From the NCBI RefSeq assembly GCF_013181195.1, contig NZ_SMZP01000002.1, positions 1 through 64,000 on the forward strand: a stretch of DNA of 64,000 bases, in the 5' to 3' direction. The notes under the pieces are model-generated. The model had not been told where the DNA came from and searched no databases. It saw nothing but the letters and a program-made list of their open reading frames with translations. The position numbers and the translations under genes are program-made. This stretch comes from Caulobacter sp. RHG1 (lineage in GTDB: Bacteria; Pseudomonadota; Alphaproteobacteria; Caulobacterales; Caulobacteraceae). Shown here in pieces: positions 38,141 to 49,623 of this stretch. Numbering within the stretch: position 1 is the first letter of the stretch; every line of letters starts with the position of its first letter.

Positions 38141-39427
38141 TCAGACGATCAGGGTCAGCGGCTCTTCGATCAGCGGCTTGAAGGCCGCCAGGAAGCGAGC
38201 GCCGACCGCGCCATCGACCACGCGGTGATCGCAGGTCAGGGTCACGGTCATCACGGTGGCCACGGCCAGCTGGCCGTTCTTGACCACCGGACGCTGCTCG
38301 CCCGCGCCGACGCTCATGATCGCGCCTTGCGGCTCGTTGATGATCGACGAGAAGGCCTTGATGCCGAACATGCCCAGGTTGCTGACCGAGAAGGTGCCGC
38401 CCTGGAATTCCTCGGGCTTAAGCTTCTTGGCCTTGGCGCGGGCGGCCAGGTCCTTCATCTCGGCCGAGATCTGGGCCAGGCCCTTGGTCTCGGCGGCGCG
38501 GATGATCGGGGTGATCAGGCCGCCGTCGATAGCCACGGCCACGGCGATGTCGGCATGCTTGTGCATGGCGATGCCTTCCGGCGTGTAGGAGGCGTTGGCC
38601 TCCGGCACGCGCTTCAGCGCCACGGCGGCGGCCTTGATGACGATGTCGTTGACCGACACCTTCACGCCCTGGCCTTCCAGCAGGCTGTTGATCTTCGCGC
38701 GGGCAGTCAGCAGGCCGTCCAGCTCGATGTCGATCGTCAGCGGGAAGTGCGGCACGTCGCGGAAGCTTTCCGTCAGGCGGCGCGCGATGGTCTTGCGCAT
38801 GCCGTCCAGCGGAACGAGGTCGTACGAGCCGGCCGGGATGCCCATCTGTTCCAGCGACTGAACCTTGCGCGGCTCGGCGGCGGCCGGAGCAGCTGCTGCG
38901 GCGGTCGGCGCGGCCTTGGCGGCCGGGGCGCCAGACTTGGCGGCTTCGACGTCGGCCTTGACCACGCGACCACGCGGGCCGGTGCCCTTGATGGCCTTCA
39001 GGTCCAGGCCGGCGGTCGAGGCCAGGCGGCGAGCCAGCGGCGAAGCCAGGACGCGCGAACCGTCAGCAGCGACCGGGGCCGGCGCGGCAGCAGGGGTCGG
39101 AGCAGCGACGGGGGCAGCGGCCGGAGCCGGCGCAGCGGCGGCGGCCTTGGGCGCTTCGGCCTTGGGAGCCGGAGCCGGGCTCTCGCCCTCACCTGCCAGC
39201 TTGGCGATCAGGGCGTTGACCTTGACGTTCTCGGTGCCGGCGTCGACCAGGATGGCCCCGATCACGCCTTCGTCGACGGCTTCGACTTCCATCGTCGCCT
39301 TGTCGGTCTCGATCTCGGCGATCACGTCGCCGGCCTTGACGGTGTCACCGACCTTGACGTGCCACTTGGCGAGGGTCCCCTCCTCCATGGTGGGCGACAG
39401 GGCGGGCATCAGGATGTCGATCGACAT
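38141..39427 (-). CDS. aceF: Dihydrolipoamide acetyltransferase (E2) of pyruvate dehydrogenase
   Basis: A 428-residue core enzyme. It has one N-terminal lipoyl domain with Lys in ETDKATMEV near residue 43, an Ala/Pro linker, a peripheral subunit-binding domain ([25 protein letters not shown]) near 130-165, a second Ala-rich linker, and a catalytic domain with the closing [14 protein letters not shown]is/Asp motif. It transfers acetyl to CoA. The first lipoyl-coding stretch contains 81 bases identical to pdhB. Lipoylation depends on LipA, also in this window. Confidence 0.95.
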   Translation of the reverse strand: MSIDILMPALSPTMEEGTLAKWHVKVGDTVKAGDVIAEIETDKATMEVEAVDEGVIGAILVDAGTENVKVNALIAKLAGEGESPAPAPKAEAPKAAAAAPAPAAAPVAAPTPAAAPAPVAADGSRVLASPLARRLASTAGLDLKAIKGTGPRGRVVKADVEAAKSGAPAAKAAPTAAAAAPAAAEPRKVQSLEQMGIPAGSYDLVPLDGMRKTIARRLTESFRDVPHFPLTIDIELDGLLTARAKINSLLEGQGVKVSVNDIVIKAAAVALKRVPEANASYTPEGIAMHKHADIAVAVAIDGGLITPIIRAAETKGLAQISAEMKDLAARAKAKKLKPEEFQGGTFSVSNLGMFGIKAFSSIINEPQGAIMSVGAGEQRPVVKNGQLAVATVMTVTLTCDHRVVDGAVGARFLAAFKPLIEEPLTLIV

Positions 39428-39510
39428 TGAGCTTTTTCCTCAATCGTTCGGGACGGCTCGCGCCCCGATACCCCGCTTTGACGCGGGATGAATTCGTTGG
39501 CCAAGACGAT

Positions 39511-39541
39511 GCGGCCCCCGCTCGTCGGGAGCGAGGGCCGC
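39511..39541 (-). other. Strong hairpin between pdhB and aceF
   Basis: A 13-base stem (39511-39523 with 39529-39541, one mismatch) of almost pure GC around a five-base loop lies in the 121-base gap. No T-run follows on either strand, so it looks like an RNA processing or stability element rather than a terminator. Confidence 0.45.
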
Positions 39542-39548
39542 GCCAGTC

Positions 39549-40910
39549 TTAGCGGTAGCAGACCGTCTTGGCCGCTTTGACGATCTTCTCGACCGACGGC
39601 AGCGACAGGACTTCCAGGTTCGCCGCGTAAGGCAGCGGCACGTCTTCCTGGCAAACGCGCAGCGGCGGGGCGTCGAGATAGTCGAAGCCGAACTCGGTGA
39701 TGCGCGAGACGATCTCGGAGCCGACGCCCATCGGGCCCCAGCCTTCCTCGACCGTGACCAGACGGTTGGTCTTCTTGACGCTTTCCAGGACGGTCTCGTG
39801 GTCCATCGGACGGATCGTGCGCAGGTCGACGACCTCCGCCGAAATGCCTTCCTTCTCCAGCTCTTCAGCCGCCTTCAGGGCGAAGCCGACCATGCGGCTG
39901 TAGGCCACCAGGGTCACGTCCGTGCCTTCGCGACGGACCTTGGCCTTGCCGATCGGCACGACCCAGTCCTCGACGTCCGGAATGTCGAACTCGTGGCCGT
40001 ACATCATCTCGTGTTCGAGGAAGACGACGGGGTTCGGATCGCGGATGGCGGCCTTTAGCAGGCCCTTGGCGTCAGCGGCGTCGTAAGGCGCGATGACCTT
40101 CAGACCGGGGACGTTGCCGTACCAGGCGGCGTAGTCCTGGCTGTGCTGGGCGCCAACGCGCGAGGCCGCGCCGTTCGGGCCGCGGAACACGATCGACGAC
40201 TTGATCTGGCCACCCGACATGTACAGCGTCTTGGCGGCCGAGTTGATGATGTGGTCGATCGCCTGCATGGCGAAGTTCCAGGTCATGAACTCGACGATCG
40301 GCTTCAGACCAGCCATCGCCGCGCCGACGCCCATGCCGGCGAAGCCGTGCTCGGTGATCGGGGTGTCGATGACGCGCTTGTCGCCGAACTCTTGGAGCAG
40401 TTCACGGCTGACCTTGTAGGCGCCCTGATACTGAGCGACTTCCTCGCCCATCAGGAACACGCGGTCATCGCGGCGCATCTCTTCGGCCATGGCGTCGCGC
40501 AGGGCGTCGCGGACCGTGATCTTCTTCAGCGGCTTACCGGCGATGTCCGGATCGGCGAAGGTCGAGGCGGCCGAGATCGGACCACCCGCGGCCGGGGCGG
40601 CGGCGACCGGAGCCGGAGCGGCTTCAGCAGCGGCGGGCGCGGCGGCCGGAGCAGCGGGAGCCGAAGCTTCGCCCTCGCCCTTCAGGCGCGCGATCAGGGT
40701 GTTGACCTTGACGTTCTCGCTGCCGGCCGGGATCAGGATGGCTTCGATCACGCCTTCGTCGACGGCTTCGACTTCCATCGTCGCCTTGTCGGTCTCGATC
40801 TCGGCGATCACGTCGCCGGCCTTGATGGTGTCGCCTTCCTTGACGAGCCACTTGGCCAGGGTGCCTTCCTCCATCGTGGGGGAAAGCGCGGGCATCAGGA
40901 TGTCCGTCAC
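39549..40910 (-). CDS. pdhB: Pyruvate dehydrogenase E1 beta subunit with N-terminal lipoyl domain
   Basis: A 453-residue protein. Residues 1-80 form a complete lipoyl domain with ETDKATMEV; a Pro/Ala linker follows; the remaining 330 residues are the transketolase-like E1 beta ([20 protein letters not shown] start, [35 protein letters not shown]). Lipoyl-bearing E1 beta is known in alphaproteobacteria. It pairs with PdhA in oxidative decarboxylation of pyruvate. The ATG overlaps the pdhA stop by four bases. Confidence 0.95.
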   Translation of the reverse strand: MTDILMPALSPTMEEGTLAKWLVKEGDTIKAGDVIAEIETDKATMEVEAVDEGVIEAILIPAGSENVKVNTLIARLKGEGEASAPAAPAAAPAAAEAAPAPVAAAPAAGGPISAASTFADPDIAGKPLKKITVRDALRDAMAEEMRRDDRVFLMGEEVAQYQGAYKVSRELLQEFGDKRVIDTPITEHGFAGMGVGAAMAGLKPIVEFMTWNFAMQAIDHIINSAAKTLYMSGGQIKSSIVFRGPNGAASRVGAQHSQDYAAWYGNVPGLKVIAPYDAADAKGLLKAAIRDPNPVVFLEHEMMYGHEFDIPDVEDWVVPIGKAKVRREGTDVTLVAYSRMVGFALKAAEELEKEGISAEVVDLRTIRPMDHETVLESVKKTNRLVTVEEGWGPMGVGSEIVSRITEFGFDYLDAPPLRVCQEDVPLPYAANLEVLSLPSVEKIVKAAKTVCYR

Positions 40911-41938
40911 TCGGCGGCCTCCAGGTAGACGTCGGTATACAGTTCCGAGGGATCGGGCTCGGGGCTCGTGCGGGCGAACTCGGCGGCTTCGGCGACGATG
41001 CGCTTCACTTCCGCGTCGACGCCCTTCAGGTCGTCTTCGGTGACGCCGGCGGCGGCCAGGCGTTCCTTGATGTGATCGATCGGGTCGCGAGTCGTCTTGA
41101 CCTCGTCGACCTCTTCCTTGGTGCGGTACTTGGCCGGGTCCGACATCGAGTGGCCGCGATAGCGATAGGTCTTCATCTCGAGGATGTAGGGACCCTGGCC
41201 GCTGCGGGCGTGCTCGGTGGCGCGGGCGCCAGCTTCGCGAACCGCCACGACGTCCATGCCGTCGACCTGCTCGCCCGGGATCCGGAACGAGGTGCCGCGC
41301 TTGTGGAAGTCGGTTTCAGACGCCGCGCGCTCGACGCTGGTGCCCATGGCGTACTGGTTGTTCTCGATCACGTACACGACCGGCAGCTTCCACAGCTGGG
41401 CCATGTTGAAGCTCTCGTAGACCTGGCCCTGGTTCGCCGCGCCGTCGCCCATGTAGGCGTACGAGACGTTGCCATTGCCCTTGTAGTGGTTGGCCAGCGC
41501 CAGGCCGGTGCCGAGCGCCACCTGGGCGCCGACGATGCCGTGGCCGCCGTAGAAGCCGGTGGCGATGTCGAACATGTGCATCGACCCGCCCTTGCCCTTG
41601 GACGAACCGCCGGCGCGGCCGGTCAGCTCAGCCATGACCTCGCGGGGATCCATGCCGGCGGCCAGCATATGGCCGTGGTCACGATAGCCCGTGATGATCT
41701 GGTCGCCCTGCTGCGAAATCGACTGCATGCCGACCGCGATGGCTTCCTGACCGATGTACAGGTGGCAGAAGCCGCCGATCAGGCCCATGCCGTACAGCTG
41801 GCCGGCGCGCTCCTCGAAGCGGCGGATCAGCAGCATGTCCTGATAGAATTTCAGGAGTTCGTCCTTGCCGACGAAGGTGTTGACACCGGTTTCCGGCGCC
41901 TTCCCCTCAGAGGCCTCAGCCTTGCGCGTACGCGCCAT
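40907..41938 (-). CDS. pdhA: Pyruvate dehydrogenase E1 alpha subunit
   Basis: A 343-residue thiamine-diphosphate enzyme. [28 protein letters not shown] opens the domain, GHGIVGAQV follows, and the ThDP motif [17 protein letters not shown] lies near 170, with the phosphorylation-loop-like [14 protein letters not shown] near 265. It is the first gene of the operon pdhA-pdhB-aceF-gpx-lpdA. Its leader holds a long inverted repeat at 41980-42028. Confidence 0.96.
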   Translation of the reverse strand: MARTRKAEASEGKAPETGVNTFVGKDELLKFYQDMLLIRRFEERAGQLYGMGLIGGFCHLYIGQEAIAVGMQSISQQGDQIITGYRDHGHMLAAGMDPREVMAELTGRAGGSSKGKGGSMHMFDIATGFYGGHGIVGAQVALGTGLALANHYKGNGNVSYAYMGDGAANQGQVYESFNMAQLWKLPVVYVIENNQYAMGTSVERAASETDFHKRGTSFRIPGEQVDGMDVVAVREAGARATEHARSGQGPYILEMKTYRYRGHSMSDPAKYRTKEEVDEVKTTRDPIDHIKERLAAAGVTEDDLKGVDAEVKRIVAEAAEFARTSPEPDPSELYTDVYLEAAE

Positions 41939-41979
41939 TCAAATCTCCCTGGCCAATCTTCATCGCGGCCTTAGCCCTG

Positions 41980-42028
41980 AGAGCATTTCCCGCCGAAGAC
42001 GTCGTCGGTTCCGCGAAGGAAACGCTCT
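41980..42028. repeat. Inverted repeat in the pdhA upstream region
   Basis: Arms 41980-41990 and 42018-42028 match at ten of eleven positions as reverse complements (AGAGCRTTTCC type), with an inner CCGA/CGG-rich stem. The outline resembles dispersed AGAGC-TTTCC palindromes seen between genes in alphaproteobacteria. It lies about 40-90 bases before pdhA and could be in the leader RNA. Confidence 0.55.
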
Positions 42029-42105
42029 GATGCACCGTCAGTCCGGCCCTGGATCAGATGATCCGTGAACCGACCGGCAGTCGTTTCCGCAGACTACGCG
42101 ACCGG

Positions 42106-42408
42106 TCAGCTGGGACGCTTGACCCGGATCACATAGTCCCTCGGGTCGGCGTATCCTAGGAGTGAACGCGCACGTTCCTCCAGGAGATCAGCCGACAGAC
42201 TGCCGCTGCGTAATAAACGAGCGCGGGCCTCCAGGTCCATCCTCTCCGCACGTATCTTCCTGAGTTCCCTTGTTTTCGCTGCGAGATCGGCGCTGCGCTG
42301 CGAGATGGACAGCAGGCCTCGATCACCCGTCAGAGCGTGAAAGGCGAAGTAGAAAATCAGGAAAAAGATCGCCGCAGTCGGCAGGAAGGGTTGCAGTCGG
42401 GCGAACAT
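42106..42408 (-). CDS. ftsB: FtsB/DivIC-like septum formation protein
   Basis: A 100-residue bitopic protein with a short cytoplasmic start, one membrane helix (about residues 8-26), then a coiled coil rich in Arg/Leu/Glu heptads (ISQRSADLAAKTRELRKIRAER), and a conserved LEERARSLLGYADPRDYVI end. It matches the septum-formation initiator family that bridges FtsL and FtsQ in division. The order eno-ftsB-pdhA is common in alphaproteobacteria, as enolase-ftsB is in many bacteria. Confidence 0.88.
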   Translation of the reverse strand: MFARLQPFLPTAAIFFLIFYFAFHALTGDRGLLSISQRSADLAAKTRELRKIRAERMDLEARARLLRSGSLSADLLEERARSLLGYADPRDYVIRVKRPS

Positions 42409-42728
42409 CTGAGCGTCCCAGAGAGGGATTCGCAGGATCGCCGACCGTGCTTAACGCCTTCTAAATCTGGGCATTGAGAACGACGCTCGATCTCTCGCGC
42501 GTCAGGCGAACGATGCTTTCACGTGAGATGGTTTCAGGCGCATCTAGATGCCGCATCGCCGAAGTCCTTTCGCGACCGCGAACAGCGCGCAACTGGTCTC
42601 GTTTGAAACGACTGCCAAGCTTTTAGAAAAATTGTGGGTTAACCCCGAGAGTAACCCTGCGCCGAGTCCGGAAATCGCATCCAGCGCCTGCAGAATCGTC
42701 GCCGCCAGATGGCGCCGGAGACCCGTTC
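42409..42728. other. Intergenic region between eno terminator and ftsB
   Basis: No credible gene on either strand; a plus-strand open frame here runs antisense into eno and has no family signal. The region is less GC-rich than its surroundings, with GATTC near 42428 and GAGTC near 42664 (GANTC sites, the CcrM methylation target in Caulobacter). It probably holds the ftsB promoter. Confidence 0.4.
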
Positions 42729-42766
42729 AAGCAAAAGGCGCGGCTCCTTTCGGGGCCGCGCCTTCG
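42729..42766 (-). terminator. Intrinsic terminator after eno
   Basis: On the minus strand a ten-base stem AAGGCGCGGC/GCCGCGCCTT (42764-42755 with 42744-42735) is followed by TTTTGCTT. It starts about 28 bases after the eno stop. Confidence 0.8.
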
Positions 42767-42791
42767 TCAGTTCCAGCGATCTGGAAGGGTC

Positions 42792-44081
<1,290 letters not shown>

Positions 44082-44183
44082 TCAAGGCCAAAAGGCGCGG
44101 GAGCCTTAGCCGCCAAGCGGCTCGGGCGCAACTTGACTTCCCCTCGGGGCAGCCACGGAACATCGCGCAAACAGGAGGAAGCC

Positions 44184-44954
44184 ATGCTGGACGTCGAACG
44201 CCGCGGCCCGATCGCCATCGTCACCCTGAACCGCCCCGAGGCCATGAACGCGCTGTCCAAAGCGCTGCGCAAGGCCTTGCACGACGCCATGGTCCATCTC
44301 GATCAGGACCCGGACGTCAGCGTCGTCGTCCTGACCGGAGCCGGCGAGAAGGCCTTCACCGCGGGGCTGGACCTCAAGGAGCTTGGCGGCGATCCGGACG
44401 CCATGGGCGCGGCCAATGACCAGGACGCCCGGTCCAATCCGGTCCGCGCCGTCGAGACCTGCCGCAAGCCGGTGATTGGCGCGATCAACGGCGTGGCCAT
44501 CACGGGCGGCTTCGAGCTGGCCCTGGCCTGCGACGTGCTGATCGCCTCGGAGACCGCCCGCTTTGCCGATACCCATGCCCGGGTCGGGATCATGCCGGGC
44601 TGGGGCCTGTCGCAGAAGCTGTCGCGCCTGGTGGGCGTCCATCGCGCCAAGGAACTGTCGCTGACCGGCAACTTCCTGGACGCCCGCACCGCCGCCGACT
44701 GGGGCCTGGTCAACCGTGTGGTCCCCGCCGCCGACCTGCTGGCGACCGCCGTGAAGCTGGCCGAAGACATGGCTTCGATACCGGTCGAGACCCTGTCGTT
44801 CTACAAGGGCCTGATCGACGAGGGCTACGCCCAGACCTTCGGCGAAGGCCTGAAGACCGAACACGCCCGCTCCTCAGCGCATAATCGCGAGGTCACGCCG
44901 GAAAAGGTCGAGGCCCGCCGTCGCCAGGTGATGAGCCGCGGCCGCTCGCAGTAA
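44184..44954 (+). CDS. Enoyl-CoA hydratase/isomerase family protein
   Basis: A 256-residue crotonase-fold enzyme. The CoA-binding and oxyanion segments are AFTAGLDLKEL near 63 and AINGVAITGGFELALACDVLIA near 100. The region where classical hydratases have a second catalytic Glu reads HARVGIMPGWGLSQKL, so the exact reaction is unsure. AGGAGGA precedes the ATG at 44184. It is divergent from eno and converges on the protease-like gene three bases away. Substrate is unknown. Confidence 0.85.
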   Translation: MLDVERRGPIAIVTLNRPEAMNALSKALRKALHDAMVHLDQDPDVSVVVLTGAGEKAFTAGLDLKELGGDPDAMGAANDQDARSNPVRAVETCRKPVIGAINGVAITGGFELALACDVLIASETARFADTHARVGIMPGWGLSQKLSRLVGVHRAKELSLTGNFLDARTAADWGLVNRVVPAADLLATAVKLAEDMASIPVETLSFYKGLIDEGYAQTFGEGLKTEHARSSAHNREVTPEKVEARRRQVMSRGRSQ

Positions 44955-44957
44955 CGG

Positions 44958-45938
44958 TCAGGCGTTCAGGGTCGGGGCGAAGCCGCCCTGCCCCAGCCTG
45001 AACAGCACCCGATCCGCGCCGAAATCCAGCTCGACGCGGGCGAACAGCCGCAGCACATCGATGCCCAGAAGCGCCGCGGGCTGATTGTTCAGGCTCCAGT
45101 AGTCGAAGATGTGAATGTCGGCGAAGGCCATCGGAATGTTGGTGATCCGCAGGTCGCCCATGGTGATCGTCGGCACGACCCGAAATTCGCCCAGCTGCAT
45201 TTCGCCGGAGGCGGTGAGCAGGCGAGCGGGCTGCACGGCGTCCGAAGATCCGCGTCGTCGGGCGGCGATGGCTCGGCCCAGGGCCATGTTGCCGATACTC
45301 ACGCCGCCGCCCGAATCGACGAAGGCCAGCGACCGGGCTCCGCCGATCTTGGCCTTGGCGATCGTCAGCCGGCCAAACTTCTCGTGCGCCACCACGGAGA
45401 CGTCGCGGGTCGTGTACAGGAAATCGGGCGTGCGTCGACTGCGCCGGACTTCGAGCCGGTTGCGGCCGAAATCCATGACGACGTTGCGCCCCTCCAGGAT
45501 GTCGACGCCCAGAAGGCCGTCCGCGCCGATCCGGTCGTAGGGCAGGATCGGCAGAATGGTGTCGGCCATCCGGGCCTCCCCGGCGCTCAGGCTGGCCACC
45601 TGGGCCGTCGCGCACTGGATGGAGCCGGACACGCCGTGGACCATCACGTCCGGGCCCCGCGGCAGGCTCAGCCTTTCGGCCAGCCTCTCCGAGAGCACGG
45701 AACGGTCGGCGCCGGTATCGACCGTGAAGTTGAAGCCCTCGACCTCGTTGATCCGGACCGGCACGGCCAGACGCTCGTCCTGATCCTGGGAGGCGTCCAA
45801 GATCAGCAGCGAATCTTCGGCAGCGGCAGGTGTGGGCGGGGTCTGCGTCAACGAGACCGGCGTGATCGTTTGCGCCAGCACCGACGGCGCGGCGAACGAA
45901 AGACCCAGTCCCGCCGCGATGTTCCGGCGTGTGAGCAT
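44958..45938 (-). CDS. Exported retropepsin-like aspartic protease with two active-site motifs
   Basis: A 326-residue protein with a twin-arginine-style signal (LTRRNIAAGLGLSFAAPSVLA). Two retropepsin-like halves follow: DTGADRS near residue 73 and DSGGGVS near 207, each followed by a hydrophobic-GLLGVDIL or LLGIDVL block. Retroviral-type proteases are dimers with one DTG each; here the two may pair within one chain. The second motif, DSG, is a known variant. Clan AA proteins of this type in alphaproteobacteria include PerP, which processes PodJ in Caulobacter, but the substrate here is unknown. GGAGGAGC precedes the ATG. Confidence 0.8.
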   Translation of the reverse strand: MLTRRNIAAGLGLSFAAPSVLAQTITPVSLTQTPPTPAAAEDSLLILDASQDQDERLAVPVRINEVEGFNFTVDTGADRSVLSERLAERLSLPRGPDVMVHGVSGSIQCATAQVASLSAGEARMADTILPILPYDRIGADGLLGVDILEGRNVVMDFGRNRLEVRRSRRTPDFLYTTRDVSVVAHEKFGRLTIAKAKIGGARSLAFVDSGGGVSIGNMALGRAIAARRRGSSDAVQPARLLTASGEMQLGEFRVVPTITMGDLRITNIPMAFADIHIFDYWSLNNQPAALLGIDVLRLFARVELDFGADRVLFRLGQGGFAPTLNA

Positions 45939-45983
45939 GGGCGCTCCTCCCTGGTCGGAGGATAACACCGTTTTCCGATCTCA

Positions 45984-46019
45984 GAACGAAAAACGCCGCC
46001 CGAGCGAGTCGGGCGGCGC
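45984..46019 (-). terminator. Intrinsic terminator after rpmF
   Basis: On the minus strand CGCCGCCCGA-N5-TCGGGCGGCG (46018-45994) is followed by TTTTTCGTT. It lies 32 bases after the rpmF stop. Confidence 0.85.
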
Positions 46020-46049
46020 TTTCGAAGCCGTCAGTGACGGAAGGAGACC

Positions 46050-46232
46050 TTAGTCTTCCTTCGGCGTCAGGATCTGCTTGCCGTTGTACATGCCGGTCTT
46101 CAGATCGACATGGTGCGGGCGGCGCAGCTCACCGGTGTCCTTGTCCTCGACGAACGAGTTAGCGCCCAGGGCGTGGTGCGACCGGCGCATGTTCCGGCGA
46201 GAAGGCGAAGTTTTTCTTTTGGGAACGGCCAT
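46050..46232 (-). CDS. rpmF: 50S ribosomal protein L32
   Basis: A 60-residue basic protein starting [22 protein letters not shown], the standard bL32 opening, followed by the [16 protein letters not shown] block. The zinc-type Cys residues of some L32 proteins are absent, as is usual in alphaproteobacteria. The gene has its own terminator. Confidence 0.97.
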   Translation of the reverse strand: MAVPKRKTSPSRRNMRRSHHALGANSFVEDKDTGELRRPHHVDLKTGMYNGKQILTPKED

Positions 46233-46358
46233 CGAAGTGACTCTGCTCGCTGAGCTTGAAAATCGGAAGCGGCGACTCGGGTTCGCCCCAGGTCGCCGCG
46301 TGAGCGGGGGCTTATGCCCGAATCTCTCCCCGGATGCAACAGCACCGGGGAAAAACCG

Positions 46359-48017
<1,659 letters not shown>

Positions 48018-48128
48018 TCAGGTTACCCGCGATTCGTGGACACGGGGAGCTAAGACCCGTGTTCATCAACAAGTTTCGACCCCCGAGGTCACCCGCGGGG
48101 GTCGGACGGAAGCCTTCGAGAGAAGACG

Positions 48129-48599
48129 TTAGGGCTTGGGCTGCTCGGCCGGGGCCGAGGCGGCGGGCGCCGGAGCCGCCGGGGCTTGAGCGGCCGGCAG
48201 GTTGAACTGCGGCGTCGGAGCCTGGATGGCGCCCGGCTGGGCGTCGGCCGGAGCCGTGGTGGCCGGCGCGGTCGGCGTGGGCGCTCCTGGGATGGGAGCG
48301 GCCGGGGCGTTCAGCGTCTTGGAATCCAGGTTCTGCATGTCCAGGCGATCGACGATCGAGCCGCCGCTGTTGCTGCGGCCGGTCAGGATGGTGAGGATCA
48401 GGCTGATCACCAGGAAGATCGAGAACAGGATCCAGGTGATGCGAGTCAGCAGGTCGCCGGCGCCGCGGGCGGTCATGAAGCTGCCAGAGTTGCCGCCGCC
48501 CATGCCCAGCGCACCGCCTTCGGAGCGCTGCAGCAGGACCACCCCGATCAGACCGAGGCAGACGATGATGTTGATGGCCAGCAGGACGCCGATAAGCAT
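48129..48599 (-). CDS. secG: Preprotein translocase subunit SecG
   Basis: A 156-residue protein with two membrane helices (LLAINIIVCLGLIGVVLLQ and ILFSIFLVISLILTILTG) joined by the QRSEGGALGMGGG loop, the standard SecG core in about 75 residues. A C-terminal extension of about 80 residues is almost pure Ala/Pro/Thr, much longer than in E. coli SecG. It precedes pyrG, as in many alphaproteobacteria. A GC-rich CGACCCCCG/CGGGGGTCG stem follows at about 48087-48114 without a U-tract. Confidence 0.93.
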   Translation of the reverse strand: MLIGVLLAINIIVCLGLIGVVLLQRSEGGALGMGGGNSGSFMTARGAGDLLTRITWILFSIFLVISLILTILTGRSNSGGSIVDRLDMQNLDSKTLNAPAAPIPGAPTPTAPATTAPADAQPGAIQAPTPQFNLPAAQAPAAPAPAASAPAEQPKP

Positions 48600-48762
48600 G
48601 CGAATGTGTTCTCGATCCGGGCGCGGTCAAAAAGCCGCGCGAAAAACGAAGCGGCCCCTCTATCACTAGAGACGGCTCCACGCCATAGCTGGGAAGCCTA
48701 CCCTGGATCGCAAGATCTGTCGCAGCCTTCCACGCAGCCCTCAAGCCCAGCTTCCGGACCGC

Positions 48763-49278
48763 ATGATCCTCGAAACCGAACGCCTGTCCCTCAGCCCGCT
48801 CAAGCCTGAAGACGCAGCCCTGATCTATCCGTTCTTCAGCGACGCCGAGGTGATGTCCAACCTGGACCAGGAGCCGATCGAGGATCCCGACGAAGTCACA
48901 AGCCGCGTCGCCGCCCAGGTCGAGCAGATGACCGCCGGCGCCGCCGAGTACTGGTCGATCCGCCATACGACGAGCGGCGCGTTCCTGGGCTATTGCGAAT
49001 TCATCGACATCGACAAGCGGCACGACCGCGCCGAGATCCGCTTCGTGATCGCTCGCCTGGGCTGGGGCCAGGGTTTCGGCGCCGAAGCCGTCAGCGCCCT
49101 CCTCGCCCATGCCGCCGCCGGCGGCCTCAAGAGCCTGGTCGCCAGTATCCACGTCGGCGACAACCGCGCCGAACGCCTGATGGAAAAACTGGGCTTCAAG
49201 GCCGAGGGCTATCTGAAGGGCGCCGTGCATCGGGATGGCGAACGGCGTGACCGGCGGCTGTATGGGTTGACGCTGTAA
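48763..49278 (+). CDS. GNAT-family N-acetyltransferase (RimJ/RimL-like)
   Basis: A 171-residue protein of the Acetyltransf_3 type: ILETERLSLSPLKPEDA at the start, WSIRHTTSGAFLGYC strand pair, RFVIARLGWGQGFGAEAVSALLAHA as the acetyl-CoA pyrophosphate-binding helix, and ENR-like VGDNRAERLMEKLGFKAEG near the end. RimJ/RimL relatives acetylate N termini of ribosomal proteins or small amines. The substrate is unknown. It stands alone on the plus strand. Confidence 0.88.
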   Translation: MILETERLSLSPLKPEDAALIYPFFSDAEVMSNLDQEPIEDPDEVTSRVAAQVEQMTAGAAEYWSIRHTTSGAFLGYCEFIDIDKRHDRAEIRFVIARLGWGQGFGAEAVSALLAHAAAGGLKSLVASIHVGDNRAERLMEKLGFKAEGYLKGAVHRDGERRDRRLYGLTL

Positions 49279-49623
49279 GGACGGCACAGCCCCCCTCCAC
49301 CGGCTTCGCCGGCGGATGGGCCTGCCCCGGGTCGCGCGAAGCGCCAGAGGATAAGCTCCGCGGTCAGGTGCGGGCCTGCGCCGAGCTCGGCCGGCGTCAC
49401 TGTGAAGACACAGCCCTGGCCTGAACTGCGACAAATTGGCAGCAACGCTTGCCTTTGCCCCCGACACAGCGGCATAAGACGGCTCATCGAGCCCCCTTCC
49501 GCGCGGAGGGGGCTATTTTCGTTGGAATTCGACCAAGAAGCGGTCCGAGGGAAGCGTTCAAGGCTTCAGGGGCCCGATTTGGTCATTGGCGCGAGCCACG
49601 CGTTTTTGTGTGCGTGGCCGCAA
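49279..49623 (+). promoter_or_regulatory. Long structured leader region before the DEAD-box helicase
   Basis: No gene fits in these 345 bases. They contain a CTGTG-AAGA-CACAG small hairpin near 49401-49414, an intrinsic-terminator shape at 49490-49522, and a GCCACGC-N10-GCGTGGC hairpin ending just before the helicase ATG. Together they suggest a regulated 5' leader or a short upstream transcript. Confidence 0.45.
49490..49522 (+). terminator. Intrinsic terminator upstream of the helicase (attenuator candidate)
   Basis: AGCCCCCT-N9-AGGGGGCT (49490-49514) is followed by ATTTTCGTT. It lies 212 bases after the acetyltransferase stop and about 100 before the helicase ATG, so it may end the former transcript or attenuate the latter. 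Confidence 0.7.

Noticed and set aside
48087..48114. GC-rich stem after secG as a terminator
   Set aside because: The stem is strong but no U-run follows on either strand, so it is only mentioned under secG.
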